Below are positions 1 through 5,818 of a DNA stretch of 13,875 nucleotides, piece after piece. The DNA lies in the NCBI GenBank assembly GCA_002473385.1, contig DKTR01000126.1, forward strand, positions 13,022 through 26,896, written 5' to 3'. Source of the DNA: Lachnospiraceae bacterium UBA7225 (lineage in GTDB: Bacteria; Bacillota; Clostridia; Lachnospirales; Lachnospiraceae). Each line of letters begins with the position of its first letter. Positions within the stretch are counted from its first letter, which is position 1. Below the pieces are notes generated by a model, which saw nothing but the letters and a program-made list of their open reading frames with translations, did not search any database and had not been told where the DNA came from. The position numbers and the translations under genes were made by a program.

Positions 1-1
1 A

Positions 2-754
2 GCAGAAGAGCCGGAAGAAGCAGACGAAGCGGAAGAAGCAGAAGAGCCGGAAGAAAGTGATGATACCGAGGAATTGGAGGATGTCGAAGAAGAGGATAGT
101 GGAGAAGACTCCGAGGATGTGGAAGAAGGCAACGGTTCGGAAGAATTAGATGATGCGGAAGAAGACAATACGGAAGAAGACGATGCTTCAGAAGAATCTG
201 ATGAATCGGAAGAAAGCGATGCTTCAGAAGAAGCCGATGATGCGGAAGCGAGTGACGACTCAGCGGAGAGTGATGAATCGGATTGTACAGACGCGGGCGA
301 TGCCGGAGAGGGTTTCGACATCAATGAAGAATTTGGTGACGGAGACGACACAGATGGAGGAGACGCGGAAAGCGATGTAGACGCGGGCGATGCCGGAGAG
401 GGTTTCGACATCAATGAAGAATTTGACGGCGGAGACGACACAGATGGAGATGCAGGTGAGGAATTTGACAGCAACGAAGAATTTGGCGACGGAGAGGAAT
501 CGGATGCAGGCGACGATATGGGAGATGCCGGAGACTCGGGCGATACCAGCGACTTCGGCGATGCTGGAGATGACTTCGGCGACGCGGGCGATAATTCAGA
601 TTTCGATAATGCAGGCTCTGATGTCGGAGACGATTTCGGAAGCGGTTCGGATGGCGAAGACTTTAGCGGCGGTGATCTTGGCGGTAGCACAGATTTCGGC
701 GGTGGGGGAGATTTTGGTGGCGGCGGAGATTTCGGTGGCGGTGACATTTCATAG
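2..754 (+). CDS. Acidic Asp/Glu/Ser/Gly-rich repeat protein, C-terminal part (5' end outside window)
   Basis: An open frame enters from the left edge and ends at TAG 752-754, giving 250 visible residues; the true start is outside the window. There is not one Lys, Arg or His in the visible part, and only one Cys. The first ~90 residues are Glu/Asp/Ser/Ala runs, the middle has Asp-Ala-Gly-Asp and Phe-Asp units, and the last ~35 residues grade into Gly-Gly-Asp-Phe-Gly repeats. I recognise no catalytic domain; this looks like a disordered tail of a larger protein. The next gene starts 17 bases later behind AAAGGAG, so it is probably in the same operon as the modification enzymes. The many Ser/Thr residues in acidic surroundings could be targets of the kinase at 3146-4144 (inference). 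A cation-binding or solubility role is equally possible. The Gly/Phe ending superficially resembles tails of some TPM-domain membrane proteins, but that is not evidence of homology. Confidence 0.7.
   Translation, partial: AEEPEEADEAEEAEEPEESDDTEELEDVEEEDSGEDSEDVEEGNGSEELDDAEEDNTEEDDASEESDESEESDASEEADDAEASDDSAESDESDCTDAGDAGEGFDINEEFGDGDDTDGGDAESDVDAGDAGEGFDINEEFDGGDDTDGDAGEEFDSNEEFGDGEESDAGDDMGDAGDSGDTSDFGDAGDDFGDAGDNSDFDNAGSDVGDDFGSGSDGEDFSGGDLGGSTDFGGGGDFGGGGDFGGGDIS
289..449 (+). repeat. 90-base in-frame tandem duplication in the acidic protein
   Basis: Bases 289-335 recur exactly at 379-425 (47 identical bases), and 341-359 recur at 431-449 after a few substitutions. The period is 90 bases, or 30 codons, so the frame is kept. 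The encoded unit runs Asp-Ala-Gly-Asp-Ala-Gly-Glu-Gly-Phe-Asp-Ile-Asn-Glu-Glu-Phe. A third, diverged copy without the long identity follows at about 450-500. Identity at the DNA level points to a recent slippage or recombination event. Confidence 0.85.
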
Positions 755-771
755 GCAGAAAGGAGCAGAAA

Positions 772-1626
772 ATGCATATAGAAGAGCAGTATCAATCATT
801 CTTACAGACATTGGACAGACCGTTGAATGCCAGTGAAATAGATTTTTTTGGCATTAACCTGTATGACCGTTCAAAGGACAGTGTTGCGTTCAAAATATAT
901 TATGCGCAGAAACACAGCTCTTGCAGTACACATCCGCTCGCCCGATATCTGCAGCAGCACGATATGCTCCGGTATCTGTCAGAAGTAAAAGATACGTTTC
1001 ATAAAGAGGATATGCGCATTGATCTTGCCTTGAAAAACAGAACCGATGCGGGTATGGAAAATTTGTTTACTATGCTGCGCAGGGAAAATGAGTTATTTGC
1101 AGAATGCGAACAAACGGTAAGATGCCTGGCAGGAATGTGTGTCACGGATGAACCAGGGTGCAGTCTGGCATCGCTGTATCATCTTGGTTCTATAGAACAT
1201 GGTGACAGAAAACAACTTTTAAAATTTCATTTTTTTACCCGATGGTGTCAGAACCATAATTATCCCGGAAAAAATTCGGAATACCGGGATGCATACTATC
1301 TGGAGTATCTGCGGAACACAGGAATTGCTGAATATCGTAGAGTTGCAGAAATTTCGGAGGTAATTCTCCAATGCTGCGGTGGACATCTTCTGACTGCAGG
1401 TATGGATGTGGGCACAGATGGGTATCGCAAATACAAACTATATGTAAAGCGCCCGGCAGAACTGTATCGGAAGCTGCTGGATTACACGGATATACAGTTC
1501 TCCCGGGACATTCAGGAAGTCATTGCGTGGAATGAAAAGTATCCGGAGTACAAAGTAGAAATTGTGGCGTTCTGTCTGGATACGGACGGGGTATTCTCTA
1601 TAAATTTATACTATGGTCTGCGGTAA
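772..1626 (+). CDS. Uncharacterised 284-residue protein, possible ABBA-fold (cyanobactin-type) peptide prenyltransferase
   Basis: ATG 772 follows AAAGGAG (759-765) with 6-base spacing. No signal peptide or membrane helix is visible, so it is probably cytosolic. Four segments share a pattern of Gly/Cys-x-Asp-type turn followed by a beta-strand with alternating Lys/aromatic residues: residues 26-45 (ending FKIYYA), 138-156 (LLKFHFF), 209-226 (AGMDVG then YKLYVK) and 267-282 (FCLDTDG then INLYYG). Repeated strands of K-x-Y type are a hallmark of ABBA prenyltransferases, whose five alpha-alpha-beta-beta repeats bind the prenyl diphosphate through Lys/Arg and Tyr. The length fits the ~300-residue LynF/TruF/PagF group that prenylates RiPPs, and I recall a similar Gly-Ile-Asp then Lys-aromatic strand in that group. 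The precursor-like peptide and the radical SAM maturase follow directly. This assignment is from pattern only; it could be an unrelated beta-barrel protein of unknown function. Confidence 0.45.
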   Translation: MHIEEQYQSFLQTLDRPLNASEIDFFGINLYDRSKDSVAFKIYYAQKHSSCSTHPLARYLQQHDMLRYLSEVKDTFHKEDMRIDLALKNRTDAGMENLFTMLRRENELFAECEQTVRCLAGMCVTDEPGCSLASLYHLGSIEHGDRKQLLKFHFFTRWCQNHNYPGKNSEYRDAYYLEYLRNTGIAEYRRVAEISEVILQCCGGHLLTAGMDVGTDGYRKYKLYVKRPAELYRKLLDYTDIQFSRDIQEVIAWNEKYPEYKVEIVAFCLDTDGVFSINLYYGLR

Positions 1627-1648
1627 ATACCTCCTTAGGAGGATATTT
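1625..1648 (+). promoter_or_regulatory. Hairpin between the 284-residue protein gene and the precursor gene
   Basis: Arms 1625-1634 and 1638-1648 pair, with one bulged A at 1643 and the 3-base loop TTA. It begins at the stop codon (1624-1626) and its 3' arm contains AGGAGG, an apparent decoy or sequestered Shine-Dalgarno. A weaker 6-base-pair stem (1662-1667 with 1677-1682) follows before the real ribosome site. No good U-run follows, so it is more likely an mRNA processing or attenuation element than a full terminator. Confidence 0.5.
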
Positions 1649-1699
1649 ATAGAATACAGGAGCTGTAACATACACATACAGCCCGGAAAGGAGGACAAT

Positions 1700-1867
1700 A
1701 TGAGTGTAACCATTAAAAATAATCTTTCTTTATCACAGAACGCACTGAGCAGTATCGCACAGAGAATGGCGGAGCTGGCTGAAAGCGGCGTTAAAGTAAA
1801 CGAAGCACATTCAGGGGAGCTGAATTTTGCCGGATGCGCTTCTGGTTATTGCCAGGCCTGGGATTAG
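1700..1867 (+). CDS. Putative RiPP precursor peptide (55 residues) for the adjacent SPASM maturase
   Basis: ATG 1700 sits behind a strong AAAGGAGG ribosome site (1687-1694). An in-frame upstream TTG/ATG extension overlaps the preceding gene and hairpin and is unlikely to be used. The first ~38 residues form a leader: a polar start, then an amphipathic helical stretch (ALSSIAQRMAELAESGVKV). The tail FAGCASGYCQAWD is rich in small residues and holds two Cys (46, 51), Tyr50 and Trp54, ending at Asp55. It reads as two back-to-back CX3-aromatic/acid units, C46-ASG-Y50 and C51-QAW-D55. CX3D is the motif that ranthipeptide maturases of the PapB type crosslink by a Cys-to-Asp thioether, so one or two such links are plausible (inference). 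Small size, a strong ribosome site and a position just before a radical SAM/SPASM gene support the precursor call. I do not recognise the named precursor family. Confidence 0.75.
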   Translation: MSVTIKNNLSLSQNALSSIAQRMAELAESGVKVNEAHSGELNFAGCASGYCQAWD

Positions 1868-1892
1868 CAGGTGATCCCGGTACGCGGTATAA

Positions 1893-1941
1893 AGCAGCCG
1901 GATATGAGGGCAGAAACAAACAACCTTTGTATCCGGCTGCT
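1893..1941 (+). promoter_or_regulatory. Long hairpin between precursor and maturase genes (attenuator or mRNA-stabilising stem)
   Basis: Bases 1893-1904 pair with 1930-1941 without mismatch (12 base pairs). The helix continues inward 1905-1910 with 1924-1929 using three G-U wobbles, leaving a 13-base loop. There is no clean T-run after it. Such stems between a RiPP precursor and its enzymes commonly protect the short precursor message or reduce read-through, which would give excess precursor over enzyme. The role here is inferred; the pairing is seen. Confidence 0.65.
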
Positions 1942-2013
1942 GCCGCATAAACTTTTAATGATAGTGTGTCTGCAGGACAGACATGGCAGTCCATGAAAAG
2001 GAGCAATCAATAC

Positions 2014-3129
2014 ATGAGAAAAAATTTAGATCAGTTTATGAATAAACCAGGAACAAAAATCGTAATCCTCACACTGACAAATCACTGCAACCTTTCCTGT
2101 ACCTATTGTTATGAACACAATAAAGAGGTACAGAAAATGTCATGGGAGACGGCAAAACACATTGTGGACATGGAGATGAATGCGGATGATGGCTCTCAAT
2201 TTGTCTGCCTGTATTATTTTGGCGGCGAGCCGTTTCTGCAGTTTGATCTGATAAAAAAAGTTCACCAATATATGCAGAGCCGGAAATGGAAAAAGGGCTG
2301 GTTTGGATTTTCCACCACCAACGGAACGCTTGTACATGGGGAAGTGCAGCAATGGCTGCGCGACAATGCCTCCAGTATGGAGGTATATCTTAGCCTGGAT
2401 GGCGACCGGGATATGCATAATCAGAACCGTTCTAATTCATACGATAAGATGGATATAGACTTTTTCAGGAAGGAATACCCGTTTGCAAAAATGACGGTGA
2501 CAGAGACAACATTGCCGAAGCTGGCACATGGAATCATCAGCCTGCATGAGGGCGGATTTGAGGTGTCCGCAAATTTGGGATATGGAATTCCATGGACAGA
2601 TAATGCCCCGGAGATATTGAGCGGACAGCTTCAGCTATTGATGGAATACTATCTCGCGAATCCGGAAATAAAGCCGGCAACAATAATGAATCTGGCAATT
2701 ATGGACATGACACCGGGCAGCAGGCAGCCGAAGCGCTTCTGTGGGGTTGGGCCCTATATGAAATCTTACGATGTAGATGGGCAGGCTTATCCTTGTCATG
2801 CCTTTGCTCCGCTGTGCCTCGGAAAAGAGCTTGCTGAGGAAGCGAAAAAGCTGGATTTCAGCTGCCCGCTTACACTGGACAAACTTGACGAAAAATGCCG
2901 GGAATGTCCTGTGGTCGGGGTATGCCCGACTTGCTACGGGATTAATTTTGGTGCATACAAAAATGTATACCATATTAACGATGATCATTGCCGGATGATG
3001 AAGGTACAGTTTCTTGCAAATGCAAAATTCAAATATGAGCAATATGTACGCGGCAGGCTGCAGCTTACTCCGGAAGAGGAGCTGAAGCTTTTGCGTAATA
3101 TCAGTGCTGTCCAGCAACTGGCTCAATAG
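2014..3129 (+). CDS. Radical SAM/SPASM peptide maturase
   Basis: The frame is open from GTG 1966, but ATG 2014 has AAAAGGAG (1996-2003) at a normal distance, giving 371 residues. The radical SAM cluster motif CNLSCTYC is at residues 25-32 (CX3CX2C), followed by FGGEP at 69-73 for SAM binding. The C-terminal SPASM domain shows C243-X12-G-X4-C261, then C295-X2-C298-X5-C304-X2-C307 and C326, ligands for auxiliary 4Fe-4S clusters. The spacing between C304 and C307 is X2, where the usual SPASM pattern has X3. A hydrophilic tail (~330-371) may contact the leader peptide. The enzyme cleaves SAM to a 5'-deoxyadenosyl radical and most likely forms a thioether or C-C crosslink in the 55-residue peptide just upstream. 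The kinase gene follows 16 bases later. The family is certain; the exact crosslink is inferred. Confidence 0.9.
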   Translation: MRKNLDQFMNKPGTKIVILTLTNHCNLSCTYCYEHNKEVQKMSWETAKHIVDMEMNADDGSQFVCLYYFGGEPFLQFDLIKKVHQYMQSRKWKKGWFGFSTTNGTLVHGEVQQWLRDNASSMEVYLSLDGDRDMHNQNRSNSYDKMDIDFFRKEYPFAKMTVTETTLPKLAHGIISLHEGGFEVSANLGYGIPWTDNAPEILSGQLQLLMEYYLANPEIKPATIMNLAIMDMTPGSRQPKRFCGVGPYMKSYDVDGQAYPCHAFAPLCLGKELAEEAKKLDFSCPLTLDKLDEKCRECPVVGVCPTCYGINFGAYKNVYHINDDHCRMMKVQFLANAKFKYEQYVRGRLQLTPEEELKLLRNISAVQQLAQ

Positions 3130-3145
3130 ATAGCGGGGGAAAGAC

Positions 3146-4144
3146 ATGGATAGTGCGGTCAAAAGATTTGAGCCGCTTTGGGGAAGCTGGCAGGTAGAAG
3201 AATTTCTGGGAGAGGGTTCCTTCGGAAAGGTGTGGAGAGTGACAGATGGAATAAAGCATGCAGCGGTAAAGGAAATTATTATTCCGCGCTCCAAAGACAC
3301 ACTGGCGGGTGCAAGGGCGGAGGGGCTGGATATGGAAGGCGCGAAGCGCTATTTTGAGGAAACAGCAAAGGCAACGCTTACAGAGGCGCGTCTGATGCAG
3401 GAGCTTTCAGAATGCCCCTATATTGTCCGTTTTGAAGAAGCACAGCTTCAGAAACTTGAACAGGAAAATGAATTTGGCTGGGTTATATTCATCCGCATGG
3501 AGGAGCTTCAGTCGTTTAAAGAGATGGTGACGGTGGGAACGCTTACTGTGCCGGATGTGCTAAAGCTTGGAACTGATATCTGCAAGGCTCTGGAAAAATG
3601 CGAACAGGCAGGGGTTGTCCATCGGGATATTAAGCCGGATAATTTATTTTACAGCAAATCAGAGCATCGCTATAAGCTGGGAGATTTCGGAATTGCGCAT
3701 TATCTTGCACGGCCAACGCAGGGCAAAGGGCGTGCAGGGACGCTTACGCATATGTCGCCGGAAATATACAGTGGTGCAGAATTTACAGCGGCGGGCGATC
3801 GCTATGCCCTTGGCATGATCCTCTACCGTTTGCTGAATGACAACCGGATACCATTTCTCCCACAGTATCCGGAACCGTTCACTCCCGCAATGCGTGATGA
3901 GGCAATGGTAAAGCGGCTGAAAGGAGCAGAAATCGGACCGCCCAGAACTGCAGCGCTGGCAGACAGATCCGCACAGGAAATGTCTGGTCTGGGCGTTACG
4001 GTGGATGAAAAATCGCGGAAACAGGCAGAGATGCTTGGACGCATTGCACAGCGTGCAATTTCCGCTGATCCTGGAAAGCGCTTTGCGTCTGCAGGAGAAT
4101 TTCGGGAAGCGCTTGATCAATTATGCAACGGTATGGTTTTCTGA
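3146..4144 (+). CDS. Soluble Hanks-type Ser/Thr protein kinase
   Basis: 332 residues from ATG 3146, preceded by GGGGGA (3135-3140). All catalytic landmarks are present: Gly-rich loop GEGSFGKV (22-29), ATP-binding Lys42 in AAVKE, the helix-C Glu near residue 80 (TEARLM), the catalytic loop HRDIKPDN (159-166), DFG (180-182), the activation-segment end SPE (204-206) and the structural Asp in GDRYALG (218). There is an insertion-like stretch between the Lys and helix C (about 48-78). It has no membrane helix or PASTA repeats, so it is not a PknB-type wall sensor but a cytosolic kinase. It is the last gene of the RiPP-like cassette, 16 bases after the maturase, and a terminator overlaps its stop. 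Possible substrates are the acidic Ser-rich protein at the start of the window, Ser48 of the precursor core, or the maturase; none can be decided from sequence. Confidence 0.9.
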   Translation: MDSAVKRFEPLWGSWQVEEFLGEGSFGKVWRVTDGIKHAAVKEIIIPRSKDTLAGARAEGLDMEGAKRYFEETAKATLTEARLMQELSECPYIVRFEEAQLQKLEQENEFGWVIFIRMEELQSFKEMVTVGTLTVPDVLKLGTDICKALEKCEQAGVVHRDIKPDNLFYSKSEHRYKLGDFGIAHYLARPTQGKGRAGTLTHMSPEIYSGAEFTAAGDRYALGMILYRLLNDNRIPFLPQYPEPFTPAMRDEAMVKRLKGAEIGPPRTAALADRSAQEMSGLGVTVDEKSRKQAEMLGRIAQRAISADPGKRFASAGEFREALDQLCNGMVF

Positions 4145-4165
4145 GACTATACCGTTATATTTTTC
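4127..4165 (+). terminator. Intrinsic terminator overlapping the kinase stop codon
   Basis: Arms 4127-4136 and 4147-4156 pair (10 base pairs, one G-U) around a 10-base loop containing the TGA stop, followed by ATATTTTTC. It separates the RiPP-like cassette from the next transcription unit. Confidence 0.75.
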
Positions 4166-4180
4166 TGTAATTTATTGTGG

Positions 4181-4209
4181 TTGATTTCCTTTAAAGGATT
4201 TCGTATAAT
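4181..4209 (+). promoter_or_regulatory. Sigma-A-type promoter of the flavin reductase-hydE-degV operon
   Basis: TTGATT (4181-4186), a 17-base spacer, and consensus TATAAT (4204-4209), about 46 bases before the ATG at 4256. It lies directly after the kinase terminator. Confidence 0.8.
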
Positions 4210-4255
4210 ATGAGGTGTTAAATGAAATAAAGATTGCAGTAAGGAGGAAAAATAA

Positions 4256-4762
4256 ATGGCATTTAAAGAAGTGAAGATAGAGGAGCTTTCTTTCAATCCG
4301 TTTACGAAAATCGGCAAAGAATGGATGCTGATTACGGCGGGAAATGAAGAAAAGTGTAATACCATGACGGCGAGCTGGGGCGGTGTCGGTGTGATGTGGG
4401 GAAAGAACGCGGTGACAGCATATATCCGTCCGCAGCGCTACACAAAGGAATTTGTGGATCGCGAGGATGCATTTACTATTTCTTTTTACGATGAGAAATA
4501 CCGCAAGGCACTGAGTCTCTGCGGAACGGTTTCCGGCAAAGAGACAGATAAGATCAGCCAGGCGCATCTGACACCGTATTTTGTAGATGGTGTACCGGCA
4601 TTTGCGGAGGCGGACATGATTATGGTCTGCAAAAAAATGTATCATGATGAGATAAAACCGGAAAATTTTATGGAAGCGGAGATTGACGGTAAATGGTATC
4701 CGGAAAAGGATTATCATACTATGTATATTGCAGAAGTATTGAAGGTTCTGGTAAGGGAGTAA
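4256..4762 (+). CDS. Flavin reductase-like / flavoredoxin family protein (FMN-binding split barrel)
   Basis: 168 residues from ATG 4256, behind AGGAGGAAAAATAA. The sequence matches the flavin-reductase-like split-barrel family: an N-terminal strand region leading to NTMTASWGG (about 37-45), which lines the flavin phosphate in this family, then the TAYIRPQRYT segment and the SLCGTVSGKETDK region. These proteins bind FMN and act as NAD(P)H:flavin reductases or small electron carriers in anaerobes; the donor and acceptor cannot be read from the sequence. It is the first gene of a tight operon: its stop (4760-4762) is 3 bases before the GTG start of hydE. A role in supplying electrons to a radical SAM maturase or to hydrogenase-linked metabolism is possible, but inferred from position only. 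Confidence 0.85.
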   Translation: MAFKEVKIEELSFNPFTKIGKEWMLITAGNEEKCNTMTASWGGVGVMWGKNAVTAYIRPQRYTKEFVDREDAFTISFYDEKYRKALSLCGTVSGKETDKISQAHLTPYFVDGVPAFAEADMIMVCKKMYHDEIKPENFMEAEIDGKWYPEKDYHTMYIAEVLKVLVRE

Positions 4763-4765
4763 ACG

Positions 4766-5815
4766 GTGCCGACTATCGTAGAAAAGCTGCGCCGTGACCG
4801 TAACCTGCCGGAGACGGCGCTGAAGGAATTGATAGAGTGTGCGGATTATGACAGGGAGCTGTTTTATCATGCAGATGAGGTGCGGCGGCAGTATTACGGC
4901 ACGGATGTGTATATCCGCGGCTTGATTGAGCTGACAAACTATTGTAAAAATGATTGCTATTACTGCGGGATCCGCAGAAGCAATGCGCAGGCAATCCGCT
5001 ACCGGCTGGAACGGGAGGACATTCTGGAGTGCTGCCGTGAAGGATATACACTGGGATTTCGTACATTTGTGCTGCAGGGCGGGGAGGACGGTTATTACAC
5101 GGATGGCAGGATCTGTGAAATAGTGAGCGCTATTCGCATGCAGTATCCCGATTGCGCGATTACACTGTCACTTGGGGAAAAGCCGTATGAGAGCTATCTT
5201 GCTTTTTTTAAGGCGGGAGCAGACCGCTATCTTTTACGGCATGAGACAGCGGATGAGGCACATTACCAGAAGCTGCATCCGCCCGGACAGAAGCTGTCTG
5301 TGCGGAAACAATGCCTGTGGGATCTGAAAAAAATCGGCTATCAGGTCGGTTCCGGGTTTATGGTGGGTTCCCCATACCAGACCACGGAAAATCTGATTGC
5401 AGATCTGCGTTTTCTGCAGGAGCTGATGCCGGCGATGATCGGTATCGGTCCATTTATTCCGCATCATCAGACACCGTTTCGGGAACACGCGGGCGGGACA
5501 CTTGCGTTAAGCCTAAGGATGGTGGCGATTTTGCGGCTGATGTTTCCTTATGCGCTGATTCCTTCCACCACAGCACTTGGCACGATCCACCCGCAGGGGC
5601 GTGAACTGGGGCTGAAGGCAGGGGCAAACGTTCTGATGCCCAATCTGTCACCGGTGAAGGTGCGCAGGCTGTATGAATTATATGACAACAAAATCTGCAC
5701 GGGAGAAGAGGCTGCCGAGTGCCGCGGATGCCTGGAGAAGCGCGTTGCGTCTGCCGGGTACCGTATTGTAACAGCACGCGGTGATGTTGCCTGCGATGGC
5801 AGGCGGGAAGGATAA
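4766..5815 (+). CDS. hydE: [FeFe]-hydrogenase H-cluster maturase HydE (radical SAM)
   Basis: 349 residues from GTG 4766; AAGGGAG (4753-4759), inside the previous gene, is the ribosome site. The radical SAM motif CKNDCYYC is at residues 60-67 (CX3CX2C), followed by FVLQGGED (101-108) and the HETADEAHYQKLHPPG region typical of HydE. Near the C-terminus C311-X7-C319-X2-C322 matches the spacing, and as I recall the numbering, of the second, non-essential cluster site in Thermotoga maritima HydE. HydE works with HydG and HydF in building the 2Fe subcluster of the H-cluster and is thought to process the HydG-made Fe-cysteine-CO-CN complex. HydF and HydG are not in this window. PylB and BioB are relatives, but length and motifs favour HydE. 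Confidence 0.92.
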   Translation: MPTIVEKLRRDRNLPETALKELIECADYDRELFYHADEVRRQYYGTDVYIRGLIELTNYCKNDCYYCGIRRSNAQAIRYRLEREDILECCREGYTLGFRTFVLQGGEDGYYTDGRICEIVSAIRMQYPDCAITLSLGEKPYESYLAFFKAGADRYLLRHETADEAHYQKLHPPGQKLSVRKQCLWDLKKIGYQVGSGFMVGSPYQTTENLIADLRFLQELMPAMIGIGPFIPHHQTPFREHAGGTLALSLRMVAILRLMFPYALIPSTTALGTIHPQGRELGLKAGANVLMPNLSPVKVRRLYELYDNKICTGEEAAECRGCLEKRVASAGYRIVTARGDVACDGRREG

Positions 5816-5818
5816 GGT

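Noticed and set aside
289..449. CRISPR-like array suggested by exact repeats
   Set aside because: There are only two long copies, they are in frame inside a coding sequence, and there are no unique spacers of constant length.
150..836. Two open frames on the plus strand (150-380 and 390-836) in a second frame of the acidic gene
   Set aside because: They are Met/Arg/Thr-rich shadows created by the repetitive GAA/GAT codons of the real frame, have no ribosome sites, and the second overlaps the next gene.
1607..1612. TATACT as a -10 box for a separate precursor promoter
   Set aside because: The -10 match is fair, but no acceptable -35 box is found at 16-18 bases upstream, so I cannot support a promoter.
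1613..1699. N-terminal extension of the precursor frame back to 1613
   Set aside because: It overlaps the end of the previous gene and reads through the hairpin; the strong ribosome site is just before ATG 1700.
2635..3300. Long minus-strand open frame (221 codons) opposite the maturase and kinase genes
   Set aside because: It lies antisense to clear SPASM and kinase coding sequence, has no ribosome site or recognisable domain, and its composition is that of a shadow frame.
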